From: CAZPRY01 sp964589175
GTDB taxonomy: Bacteria; Fidelibacterota; UBA2242
Direction: 5' to 3'
Assembly (NCBI GenBank): GCA_964589175.1
Contig: CAZPRY010000079.1
Span: forward strand, 1 to 12,764
DNA: 12,764 bases
Below the pieces are notes generated by a model. The model searched no databases, was not told the origin of the DNA, and saw nothing but the letters and a program-made list of their open reading frames with translations. Below, piece after piece: positions 5,621 to 12,633 of the stretch. Numbering within the stretch: the stretch's first letter is position 1; each line of letters starts with the position of its first letter. The position numbers and the translations under genes are program-made.

Positions 5621-7924
5621 ATGCGCGACTGGATAAAAATCATTCTGAACTATCCGCGAACGATAATCGCATTGTGGATTTTAATCACATTGTTGATAGG
5701 CTGGAACATACCCAAACTGGAGCTGGAAGCCGATGTGCGCGCCATGCTGCCCGATGATTTCGATATCGTCGTTTCGATGAATGAAATGGAAGATATTTTC
5801 GGCGGCTCGGAATTGATGGTGATTTCAATCTCATCGGCTGATATTTTCAGCGAGGGGACTCTGACAAAAATCCGTGATATGTCGGCGGAAATCGAAAAAT
5901 TACCCTATATCGATAAAGTAGTCTCGCTTACAAACGCCGATGATATCAAAGGCAACGAATTCGGGTTCGAGGTAGGGCAGCTTATCCGGGATTTCCCGAC
6001 AAACGAGACGGAGCGGCAGGCGCTCAAAAATCGTCTGCGCGAAAATGATTTGCTCTACGGCAGTATCGTCTCGAAGAACTTTAAAAATGCCGCCATCATC
6101 GCCATGCTTAAAATCTCCGACGAATCCAATGATGATGAACTGATCTTCCGGGATCTTGATGATCTTCGCCGAAAATATGAAAATCCCCAGAAAATCTACC
6201 TAGCCGGTTTGCCCCTGACCCGCAGAGAAGTGGCGGTAACCATGCAGGGCGATTTGAAAACCCTCTTCCCGTATGGAATTGTGCTGATGATCTTGTTCCT
6301 GGTGTTCAGTTTTCGCAGCTGGACCGGCGCGTTTTTACCGTTTATTATCATCATCCTGGTTGTGGCCAACACACTCGGGCTGATGGCGCTGCTGGGTATG
6401 AAATTCACCTTCATCGGATTGATGGTTCCGGTGATGTTGATAGCCGTGACGAGCAGCTACAGCATCCATATTGTGTCGCATTACTTCAGCGAATGCGCCC
6501 GCTGTTCTAACGTAACAAACAAAGATGAAGTGATCAGGTCCTCGCTTGAGCTGCTCATGACGCCGGTATTCCTGTCCGGCTTGACGACGCTGATCGGATT
6601 CTTAAGCCTTCAGTCGCATGTATTGCCGCCGGCCAGGGAACTCGGAATACTGGTCTCGTTCGGCATCATCATCGCCTTTTTGCTGAGTATGACTTTTCTA
6701 CCGGCGGCCCTGAAGATTCTGCCTTTCCCTGCTCATCTCCAAAAAACTTCCGGAACCGGACGATTCGATCGGATATTACAGCGTTGGGGAGAATTTTTTG
6801 TACGTCATAATATCGGATTTTTGCTAATCGTCGGGCTGCTCGTGATTGGCATTGCGACCGGGATTAAATCCATCAGAGTCGATACCAATCCGGTCTATTT
6901 CTGGGATGAAAATTCCGAAATCCGGCAGAGCAACCATTTTATCGATCAGGAATTCGGCGGATCGTCTCAACTATCTATTCTGTCAAAAGGTGATATTAAA
7001 TCGCCGGAATTTCTTCGTAAAATGGAACTGCTTTCGGATTACCTGAAAACCAAGGAGCCGGTGACCCAGGTGAGTTCGATCGTGGACCAGTTAAAGCTGA
7101 TGAACCAGGCTTTTCACGGAGATAGTCTTAAATATAAGGCGATTCCTGAGAGTTCAGAGGAAATCGCCCAGTTTCTTTTACTTTATTCGCTGACCGGGGA
7201 TCCCGAAGACATGGATCGCTTTGTCGATTACGACTACAAGCAGGCCCAGTTGCTTGCCCGCGTGGTTGAGACGGGTTCATCGACATCTTACGATCTATAT
7301 CTGGATATTCGGGATTATATTCGCAAAACCTTTGATCGGGGCGATTTTCCATCCGTGACCGGAATGACGGCCTTTGTGGGTGTGCTGGCCGATATGGTTG
7401 TGCGCGGCCAGATCCGCAGCCTGATTATCTCGATCGCGCTCGTTTGCCTCGCGACGGCTTTGATTTTCCGATCGCCGCTGGCGGGAATATTGTCGATCAT
7501 TCCGCTCAGCGGCGCTATTCTGGTCATATTCGGCTTAATGGGTTATCTGAAGATCAGTCTCGATATGGCGACGGTCATGCTTTCCAGCATCATGATCGGA
7601 GTCGGGATCGACTACACGATCCATTTCCTCTATCGTTGCCGGCTGGAGACCCGCAGCGGAAAGACACTCGAAGAGGCAGTGCCGACGACGATTCAAACGG
7701 CGGGCAAGGGGATTTTATACAATGGCCTTTCGGTAGTGATTGGATTCTCGGTTCTCCTGGTGTCCGGCTTCCTGCCGATCTATTTTTTCGGCTTCCTGAT
7801 CGTGTTTTCAATCGTCGCCTGCTTATTGGGAGCCTTGACCGTGATGCCGGCCATTTTAATCATTACGAAGCCGGGTTTTCTATATCGCAGAAATGGGAAG
7901 AAAAATGCCGAAGTTATCGGATAA
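5621..7924 (+). CDS. RND superfamily (MMPL/HpnN-like) permease
   Basis: This 767-residue inner-membrane protein has the duplicated RND layout. One helix at about 10-30 is followed by a periplasmic domain to about 210 and five helices to about 370. A helix at about 395-415, a second periplasmic domain to about 595 and five final helices make the second half. 'ADVRAMLPDDFD' after the first helix is typical of the predicted exporters of COG1033. The second half carries 'GVGIDYTIHFLYR' with Asp664, the likely proton-coupling residue. The equivalent of the first half, 'IAVTSSYSIHIV', has Ser279 instead, which as I recall is usual in this subfamily. At under 800 residues it is much shorter than AcrB-type pumps and no membrane-fusion protein is encoded. 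With the LolA-like and beta-barrel genes downstream, a lipid or hydrophobic cargo is more likely than drugs. The start has no strong Shine-Dalgarno sequence. Confidence 0.92.
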   Translation: MRDWIKIILNYPRTIIALWILITLLIGWNIPKLELEADVRAMLPDDFDIVVSMNEMEDIFGGSELMVISISSADIFSEGTLTKIRDMSAEIEKLPYIDKVVSLTNADDIKGNEFGFEVGQLIRDFPTNETERQALKNRLRENDLLYGSIVSKNFKNAAIIAMLKISDESNDDELIFRDLDDLRRKYENPQKIYLAGLPLTRREVAVTMQGDLKTLFPYGIVLMILFLVFSFRSWTGAFLPFIIIILVVANTLGLMALLGMKFTFIGLMVPVMLIAVTSSYSIHIVSHYFSECARCSNVTNKDEVIRSSLELLMTPVFLSGLTTLIGFLSLQSHVLPPARELGILVSFGIIIAFLLSMTFLPAALKILPFPAHLQKTSGTGRFDRILQRWGEFFVRHNIGFLLIVGLLVIGIATGIKSIRVDTNPVYFWDENSEIRQSNHFIDQEFGGSSQLSILSKGDIKSPEFLRKMELLSDYLKTKEPVTQVSSIVDQLKLMNQAFHGDSLKYKAIPESSEEIAQFLLLYSLTGDPEDMDRFVDYDYKQAQLLARVVETGSSTSYDLYLDIRDYIRKTFDRGDFPSVTGMTAFVGVLADMVVRGQIRSLIISIALVCLATALIFRSPLAGILSIIPLSGAILVIFGLMGYLKISLDMATVMLSSIMIGVGIDYTIHFLYRCRLETRSGKTLEEAVPTTIQTAGKGILYNGLSVVIGFSVLLVSGFLPIYFFGFLIVFSIVACLLGALTVMPAILIITKPGFLYRRNGKKNAEVIG

Positions 7925-8237
7925 AAACCTTTCAATGGGACTGATCCTGGTTTCGATCGGGATACTTGTTTACTGGCTGTTGGAGGCAACCCGCCGGGCG
8001 TACGCATGGTTTAGCGGTCTGACGTCACCCGGCACCGGCTGGTGGCCGGTTATCAGCAATTTCTGCCTGGATAATGTCGGTATCCTGATTGTCGTCTACC
8101 TGGTGATTTGCCTGCAGGTTGCAGGATTCATCGAATTCAAATTGAAGAAGAATTTTCTGAAAGCATTTTTATGGTCAATTGCGATAACGCCGCCGGTGAC
8201 GCTGATTATTTGGGGACACCGAAAAGAGACCGAATAA
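7905..8237 (+). CDS. Small three-helix membrane protein of unknown function
   Basis: I do not recognise the family. The 110-residue protein has three hydrophobic stretches: about 10-27 ('LSMGLILVSIGILVYWLL'), about 52-71 ('GILIVVYLVICLQVAGFIEF') and about 83-100 ('AFLWSIAITPPVTLIIW'). A loop containing 'TSPGTGWWP' lies between the first two, and both ends are charged. I chose the ATG at 7905 because GGGAAG lies just upstream; an ATG at 7893 in the same frame would add four residues. It overlaps the end of the RND gene by 20 bp, so the two are probably translated together. It may be an accessory subunit of the permease, but that rests only on position. Confidence 0.75.
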   Translation: MPKLSDKNLSMGLILVSIGILVYWLLEATRRAYAWFSGLTSPGTGWWPVISNFCLDNVGILIVVYLVICLQVAGFIEFKLKKNFLKAFLWSIAITPPVTLIIWGHRKETE

Positions 8238-8375
8238 GCGGGAGTGAAATGCCTTTCGATTCATAAGAAATGATAATAGATGAATTCGCAGGCAATCGAC
8301 AAATTTCCTTCCGAAAATATCTGCAATTCATGCTAGATTACAATCTGTAAGGATGATTAGTAAGAGGAGTGTAAA

Positions 8376-9173
8376 ATGAAAGTGAATGAGAGTATATTCG
8401 CGATCGGGATGGTTCTCTTTCTGGCAGGCCAATCTGTTTTCGCCCAGATGATCGGCCGGGATATCATGCTGAAGGTCGATGAACGCAGCAACGTTGTCAC
8501 CGAATACAATAAAACCAAAATGATATTGATTAACGATAAAGGCAAGACGCGCGAACGGGATGTGATCCGCTACGAGAAATCCTACGACAATGATCAGACA
8601 ATCGATAGTAAATCACTCATTATTTTCGAATACCCGGCCGACATACGCGGGACCGGGCTGCTGTTGTGGAGTTATAAGGAATCCGGGAAAGAAGACGACC
8701 GCTGGCTGTACATGCCGGCTTTGAAGAAAATCCGCCGCATCGCCGGGGAAAGCAAAAACGAATATTTCATGGGGACCGATTTTACCTATGACGATATGGG
8801 CGGACGTAATGTCGATGATGATGTACATAATCTGCTTGGCGAAGAAAAACTGGATGGCGCAGAATGCTATAAAATTGAATCCGTTCCTAAAGATAAAAAC
8901 GAAATGTACAATAAGAAGATTGCCTGGGTAATCCCAGAAAAATGGATTACCGCCAAAGTTGAATATTACGATAAGAGCGATGAACTCATGAAAGTGCTGA
9001 CCATGTCCGATATACGTGAAGTCGACGGGATCTGGACACCTTTTGTTTTGTACATGGATAATCTCAGCAAGAGCCACCAGACCAAAATCGAGATCGAAGA
9101 AGTCCGCTTCAATATCGAGATGAACGACCAGACCTTCACGACAACTACTTTGCAGCGGGGAAAAGTACAATGA
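8376..9173 (+). CDS. Periplasmic outer-membrane lipoprotein-sorting (LolA-like) protein
   Basis: The 265-residue protein begins with a signal peptide (hydrophobic residues 7-18, likely cleavage VFA23|Q24). The mature part has the marks of the LolA-like 'outer membrane lipoprotein-sorting protein' family: 'GRDIMLKVDER', 'DDRWLYMPALKKIRRI' and 'FMGTDFTYDDMGG', with 'VEYYDKSDELMKVL' later. These proteins are predicted to form an open beta-barrel half-shell that carries a lipid or acyl chain through the periplasm. They are commonly encoded next to RND/MMPL permeases and DUF1302-type barrels, as here. The ATG at 8376 has AGAGGAG 6 nt upstream. A 138-bp gap separates it from the small membrane protein, but I see no strong promoter or terminator there. 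The stop overlaps the next gene by 4 bp (ATGA). It is not the canonical LolA of the Lol pathway. Confidence 0.92.
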   Translation: MKVNESIFAIGMVLFLAGQSVFAQMIGRDIMLKVDERSNVVTEYNKTKMILINDKGKTRERDVIRYEKSYDNDQTIDSKSLIIFEYPADIRGTGLLLWSYKESGKEDDRWLYMPALKKIRRIAGESKNEYFMGTDFTYDDMGGRNVDDDVHNLLGEEKLDGAECYKIESVPKDKNEMYNKKIAWVIPEKWITAKVEYYDKSDELMKVLTMSDIREVDGIWTPFVLYMDNLSKSHQTKIEIEEVRFNIEMNDQTFTTTTLQRGKVQ

Positions 9174-10465
9174 AAGCAGCGCGCTATTCACTTGCCGCGA
9201 TCGGCTTTTTAATTTTGCTCGGATCGCAGCCGTCTCAGGCGCAAATCGACATTCATGGTTTTTTCAGAAGCCACAGCGCCATAAAGACGGAAACGCCGAA
9301 TGAAGCCCTGTTATTACGAAACCGGCTGCGCCTGAACTCCGAAGTGTGGGGTGAAAATGTCTACGGCTACGCTTCGCTGGATTTTCTGAACGATGCAGTC
9401 GTCGGGCAGGAGACGCGCGCCGAACTGCGCGAACTCTTTCTGGATATTTACGGTTCATGGCTCGATTTCAGAATCGGCAAACAGCAGGTAGTCTGGGGCA
9501 AGACCGACGGCTATTTCATCAACGACATCGTGAATCCGCTGGACCTTTCGCTTTTTCTATTGCAGGATTTCGATGACATTCGCATGGGTACTACGATTTT
9601 TAATGCCAAATTTCATCACGGCAATCATTCGCTGGAAATACTCGTGATTCCGGAGTTCAAGCCTTTGCAGGTGAATTTCAGCGGGAACTGGGCTTTTGCG
9701 CGTCCGGATACCATGCTGATCCCGCCTCCGGTGTGGTCGTCGACGGGTTTACCGATCCAGGCTCCGATGGTATACCATGATGATGTCGCTCCAGGAATTT
9801 CCCTTAAAAACAATGAATACGGTCTCAAGTTCAATACCTTTTTCTGGGGCACCGATCTATCCGTGATGTATTTAAAAATTCGCGAGGACCAGCCGGTTTA
9901 TTACACCATACCGGAGTTTTATACCCTGTACGATGCCCGCATCAACCTGTATCCTCGCCATCCCTGGATGACTTTCTACGGCCTGAATTTCGCCAAGCCT
10001 GCCGGATTGTTTGTTTTTCGCGGGGAAGGCGGTTACTATCCGGAACGCTACTACAGTACCCAGGATTTTACCAAAATCAACGATGGATTAATTATCGGGA
10101 AACCCTTCGTACAGGCGATGATTGGAGTGGATTATCAACTGACCGGGGAGATCGATATTTCGGCGCAGGCCATTCAGGAGCGCATCCTGGATTATGAAGA
10201 GGGGATCATAACGGATGAGGTGAATTCGATCGCGTCACTGCTGTTGCGCGGCAGTTTCGCCAATGAGACGATTTTGCCGATGTGGCTGACACTCTATAAC
10301 ATCAGCAATGAATCGTATCTCTCGCGACTCGCTGTGGATTGGAAATATTCGGACAGCTTCACGATTACAATTGGCACGGATATTCTGGGCGGAGATAAGG
10401 AGACGATTTTCGGTCAGTTCGGCAAGAATGATAACGTCTACCTGAAATTAGTATACGGTTTCTGA
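9170..10465 (+). CDS. Outer-membrane beta-barrel protein (DUF1302-like)
   Basis: The 431-residue protein has a signal peptide ('IGFLILLGSQPSQA', cleavage after Ala24) and a barrel-type sequence of alternating strands ending in 'YLKLVYGF', with the terminal Phe expected for BAM-dependent insertion. The stretch 'DFRIGKQQVVWGKTDGYFINDIVNPLDLS' (residues about 101-124 and beyond) matches the core signature of DUF1302-like barrels, in which a strand ending 'GxQxVxWG' is followed by 'NPLD'. No transport substrate is established for this family. Start and preceding stop overlap as ATGA, and GGGGA lies about 8 nt upstream, so translation is coupled to the LolA-like gene. Inner-membrane permease, periplasmic carrier and barrel together span the whole envelope. 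The hairpin at 10477-10494 followed by GG and five T may end this operon. Confidence 0.88.
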   Translation: MKAARYSLAAIGFLILLGSQPSQAQIDIHGFFRSHSAIKTETPNEALLLRNRLRLNSEVWGENVYGYASLDFLNDAVVGQETRAELRELFLDIYGSWLDFRIGKQQVVWGKTDGYFINDIVNPLDLSLFLLQDFDDIRMGTTIFNAKFHHGNHSLEILVIPEFKPLQVNFSGNWAFARPDTMLIPPPVWSSTGLPIQAPMVYHDDVAPGISLKNNEYGLKFNTFFWGTDLSVMYLKIREDQPVYYTIPEFYTLYDARINLYPRHPWMTFYGLNFAKPAGLFVFRGEGGYYPERYYSTQDFTKINDGLIIGKPFVQAMIGVDYQLTGEIDISAQAIQERILDYEEGIITDEVNSIASLLLRGSFANETILPMWLTLYNISNESYLSRLAVDWKYSDSFTITIGTDILGGDKETIFGQFGKNDNVYLKLVYGF

Positions 10466-10471
10466 GGCAGT

Positions 10472-10578
10472 GTAGTACAGGCTTTCCCGCCTGTGGTTTT
10501 TAATCCTTCGCCTGAATTGGATATTTCCCAGGACAAGAATGTCCGGGCCACGTAGCACAGGCTTTCTAGCCTGTGATT
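10472..10578 (+). repeat. Left REP-like paired-hairpin repeats flanking the RAYT gene
   Basis: Two type-A hairpins and one type-B hairpin are visible. A1 has GTAG at 10472-10475 then ACAGGC/GCCTGT arms (10477-10494). B has GGAC/GTCC arms around AAGAAT (10531-10544). A2 has GTAG at 10552-10555 then CACAGGC/GCCTGTG arms (10556-10575). GTAG directly 5' of a hairpin is the recognition mark of bacterial REP elements. The same A and B motifs, in the same orientation, form the array on the other side of the transposase. A1 ends in a T run and may double as the terminator of the barrel-protein operon. Confidence 0.85.
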
Positions 10579-10603
10579 CTCAAAAATATTATGCATAAGC
10601 CAT

Positions 10604-11233
10604 TCACAATATAGGAATCTCCGCCAAATAATTCCATTGCCAATCCCGCCACTTTTCGACGAATCCTGCTTTAACCGGATTATTTAAAACGTAGTAGATG
10701 ATATTTTCAAATTCCCGTTCGTTACGTAAGATATGATCATAGCTTTCATCCTGCCAGAATTGGCCTTTTCGATTCAAGATTTTATTGCATTCTCTGGCCG
10801 TGAATCCTTTAATTGATTTCATAATTTTCGAGATAGAATGTGCTTTTTCATTCAAAGTAAAAACAAAATGCGCATGATTGGGCATCACACAATAACAGTG
10901 TAGATTATAGTCGGACTTGTTGTAAAAGTGCATGGAATTTGCGACGATTTCGGCAAGGCGGTCATCTCGCAAATATTGATGCTCGGGATCGGAACTCTGT
11001 AACAATGTATCGATCGCATTGAAGTAGCTTTTCCATAATCGATACTCTTTATCACTACGATTTTCATCTTCATCGAGAGAATCACGGGCATGATCATAGT
11101 GCTCTTTCAGCCTTTTCATCTTCGTGTAAGGGAGTTTCGCCCAAAGACAGAATGTGATAAAATAGCATTCATTAGGAATATAAAAATGCGGCAAATTTCG
11201 TTTATGATAAGCGGCGTCTTCAGTGTTATTCAT
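10604..11233 (-). CDS. REP-associated tyrosine transposase (RAYT, Y1/HUH family)
   Basis: This 209-residue protein belongs to the IS200/TnpA-like Y1 nucleases. It begins in the usual way ('LPHFYIPNECYFITFCL'). It carries the metal-binding HUH motif in 'CYCVMPNHAHFVF' (His120, His122) and ends with 'GQFWQDESYDHILRNEREFEN', 'YYVLNNPVKAGFV' and 'WQW'. Tyr165 in SYDHIL is the probable nucleophile that cuts single-stranded DNA. The length and the FWQ...YDH...NNPVKAGF tail are typical of RAYTs, domesticated transposases that act on REP hairpins rather than moving their own gene by classical ends. Hairpin repeats lie 28 bp beyond the stop and about 37 bp beyond the start. All catalytic residues are present, so the enzyme may be active. 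I see no strong promoter or Shine-Dalgarno sequence before the ATG at 11233. Confidence 0.94.
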   Translation of the reverse strand: MNNTEDAAYHKRNLPHFYIPNECYFITFCLWAKLPYTKMKRLKEHYDHARDSLDEDENRSDKEYRLWKSYFNAIDTLLQSSDPEHQYLRDDRLAEIVANSMHFYNKSDYNLHCYCVMPNHAHFVFTLNEKAHSISKIMKSIKGFTARECNKILNRKGQFWQDESYDHILRNEREFENIIYYVLNNPVKAGFVEKWRDWQWNYLAEIPIL

Positions 11234-11269
11234 CGTTATTTTTCACTGTAATTTAAAAGATCATATTCG

Positions 11270-11515
11270 TATCACTGGCTTTCCAGCCTGTGGTTTTTCC
11301 TCCCCAGACAAGAATGTCTGGGCCACGTAAAGCGGGCTTTCCATCTTGTGGCATCTTTATAACACCCAGACAAGAATGTCTGGGCCACGTAACGCAGGCT
11401 TTCCATCTTGTGGCATCTTTATAACACCCAGACAAGAATGTCTGGGCCACGTAACGCAGGCTTTCCAGCCTGTGGCATCTTTATAACACCCGGACAAGAA
11501 TGTCTGGGCTACCTA
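11270..11515 (+). repeat. Right REP-like array, 62-bp tandem repeats with two hairpins per unit
   Basis: A degenerate type-A hairpin (11272-11292) is followed by three near-identical 62-bp units starting at 11303, 11365 and 11427, and a partial unit from 11489. Each unit has a type-B hairpin with 7-bp arms CCCAGAC and GTCTGGG around AAGAAT, then GCCACGTAA and a type-A stretch (GCAGGC TTTCCA). Units 1 and 2, and units 2 and 3, differ at only two positions each, so the duplication is recent. The type-A pairing is intact only in unit 3 (GCCTG); units 1 and 2 read ATCTTG there. The GTAG foot of the left copies is GTAA here. The array ends at the stop codon of the next gene. Confidence 0.92.
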
Positions 11516-11830
11516 TCAGCGCTTGTCCTGGATTCCGAATTCCAGCCAGCGGTCCTTTGGCACTGTGGCCTTGACTATGGATTTAGCCTGGCTGTATTGA
11601 ACCTGCAAAGCCTTCTTTTTGGTTGCCATTTCCGTCGTTTTGGTCTTCAGATCAGCTTTCAGACGCTCCTGCGCGAAATTGACGTTTTCGACCTCGTCGA
11701 TATTGCCGTCATATTCGGCCGAGTACTCCGGTCCCAGACCCCTTGCTGTTAAAAGATCTACATTGTTTTTGATTCCCGAAGACATCAGTTTGTTGTTTTC
11801 GATGAAGGATGCAAAAGTTTGATTTGCCAT
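11516..11830 (-). CDS. Small helical protein of unknown function
   Basis: I cannot name this family. The 104-residue protein is charged, has no signal peptide or membrane segment, and should be almost all helix. A first helical part ('FASFIENNKLMSSGIKNNVDLLTARG') is followed by a linker ('GPEYSAEYDG'), then a long amphipathic stretch at residues 45-90 rich in Lys, Ala, Glu and Gln that may form a coiled coil. The end is 'PKDRWLEFGIQDKR'. The start is well supported: AAAGGAG at 11843-11837 lies 6 nt before the ATG. The stop codon touches the REP-like array, so the repeats probably occupied the 3' flank. It is the last gene of a minus-strand unit that may begin at the promoter 12415-12443. The alternation of helices resembles small phage-like or cell-surface helical bundles, but no function can be assigned. 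Confidence 0.8.
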   Translation of the reverse strand: MANQTFASFIENNKLMSSGIKNNVDLLTARGLGPEYSAEYDGNIDEVENVNFAQERLKADLKTKTTEMATKKKALQVQYSQAKSIVKATVPKDRWLEFGIQDKR

Positions 11831-11845
11831 AAGATTCTCCTTTCG

Positions 11846-12235
11846 TTAGGTATTATTTAGGTGAATTGCATTATTTAGTTGGACGAGACTCTCGTCAACG
11901 TGGCCTTTTATGAAAAAATGATGGACAATCATGTAATCCGGATTAACTTGAGAATAATTCATCCGGACGCAGATTAAAAATATGTCATTATTACAGTCAG
12001 AATATTGGACGGCGTTAAAAATAACCTGGACAGAGGCCCGGTCTAGCTGTACGGACTCGAAAATCATCTTATTTAGTCGATGTCCATGAAAGACACAGCC
12101 TCGTCCTTGTAAGACATGATCATATCCGTGATGGACATAGGCATGTCTTTGGTGTACAGGAACATAAACTATGTCATTATGTCCATATCTTTGATGGACA
12201 TAGCGTCGTCCCTGATGGACCATGGGTTGGTCCAT
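11846..12235 (-). CDS. Possible heptapeptide-repeat protein (uncertain)
   Basis: An open frame of 129 codons coincides with an array of diverged 21-bp units, so its product is a chain of about 18 heptads. Heptads end in V-H or V-Q: examples are QGRRYVH, QRHAYVH, LDRASVQ and PDYMIVH. Val occupies the sixth position in 13 of 18 heptads, and the first half is rich in His and Tyr. No signal peptide, membrane segment or known family is visible. There is no Shine-Dalgarno sequence before the ATG at 12235, which argues against translation. In favour, the frame stays open through many diverged units, a strong promoter lies about 175 bp upstream, and the stop falls only 15 bp before the ATG of the next gene. 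It may instead be a structured, untranslated leader. Confidence 0.35.
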   Translation of the reverse strand: MDQPMVHQGRRYVHQRYGHNDIVYVPVHQRHAYVHHGYDHVLQGRGCVFHGHRLNKMIFESVQLDRASVQVIFNAVQYSDCNNDIFLICVRMNYSQVNPDYMIVHHFFIKGHVDESLVQLNNAIHLNNT

Positions 12236-12277
12236 TTTAAATTGCTGATATTGCGGATAGACGGTGCATCAGTCTAT
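11879..12277. repeat. Array of diverged 21-bp dyad repeats
   Basis: Nineteen consecutive 21-bp units fit between 11879 and 12277. GGAC-type cores begin units at 11879, 11921, 11963, 12005, 12026, 12131, 12194 and 12215, with AGAC at 12257, always in 21-bp phase. Many units are internally palindromic with different sequences: GACGAG/CTCGTC (11879 unit), GACAT/ATGTC (12131), ATGGACCA/TGGTCCAT (12215) and ATAGAC/GTCTAT (12257). Units near 11963, 12047, 12068 and 12152 have lost the dyad. The array lies between a predicted promoter and the 104-residue gene. Confidence 0.8.
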
Positions 12278-12285
12278 CTTTTTTT
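12256..12285 (+). terminator. Possible rho-independent terminator, plus strand
   Basis: Arms GATAGAC (12256-12262) and GTCTATC (12272-12278) around 9 bases are followed by seven T (12279-12285). The stem is not GC-rich. No plus-strand gene is known upstream, so it could stop antisense transcription or simply be the outermost unit of the 21-bp array. Confidence 0.35.
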
Positions 12286-12633
12286 ACATAATTTTCAGAT
12301 AAAAAATGCCTGGGCTTGATTGTAGGATGGCCCCTAATTATGCGTAGAGGAAGAATACAAACATTACTGGCGGATAATAAGTACATCTCGCGTTCATTGA
12401 CCATATTTTAATTGATTCTACATCATAGACGCAATAATGTCAAGGAATAATTCAGGTGTCGCTCACTATCTGTTTAGGCGATCGGCAAGGATTTGCCTAT
12501 AAAAAGGGGAAAAGAGTGCTGGAATGATATAGGAATTGAATTTTCAGATTCATTAATATTAACCCAAAATAGTTGCCTTTCTTAAAGTTATCCCATAATT
12601 TTGACTAAAGATTATCAAGTACCTGTGTGAATC
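12286..12633. other. Intergenic stretch holding one predicted promoter
   Basis: Apart from the minus-strand promoter at 12415-12443, this AT-rich stretch holds no gene that I can support. A small hairpin GGCAA/TTGCC with loop GGAT lies near 12492-12506. I found no convincing terminator for the minus-strand gene that ends at 12634. Confidence 0.6.
12415..12443 (-). promoter_or_regulatory. Strong predicted sigma-70 promoter, leftward
   Basis: On the minus strand TTGACA (12443-12438, exact consensus) and TAGAAT (12420-12415) are 17 bp apart. Transcription would begin near 12408 and run through the 21-bp repeat array into the 104-residue gene. The leader would be about 170 nt if the heptad frame is translated, or nearly 580 nt if it is not. 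Confidence 0.75.

Noticed and set aside
7444..7944. Plus-strand 166-codon open frame inside the RND gene
   Set aside because: It lies in another frame of the clearly conserved permease and has no family features.
8613..9191. Minus-strand 192-codon open frame opposite the LolA-like gene
   Set aside because: It is the antisense shadow of a well-supported gene with signal peptide and family motifs.
11253..11450. Minus-strand open frame of 65 codons with repeated 'PRHSCLG' type peptides
   Set aside because: It is a translation of the 62-bp hairpin repeats; it has no ribosome binding site and the repeat structure explains it fully.
11270..11515. CRISPR array
   Set aside because: The 62-bp units are contiguous tandem copies with no unique spacers and no cas genes nearby; they are hairpin repeats tied to the RAYT.
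10472..11515. Classical IS200-type insertion sequence with defined ends
   Set aside because: The protein tail matches RAYTs and the flanks are multiple REP-like hairpins rather than single left and right subterminal hairpins with a target site.
12116..12319. Plus-strand 67-codon open frame across the 21-bp array
   Set aside because: Periodicity in this frame follows from the DNA repeat; it has no ribosome binding site and runs over the hairpin and T run at 12256-12285.
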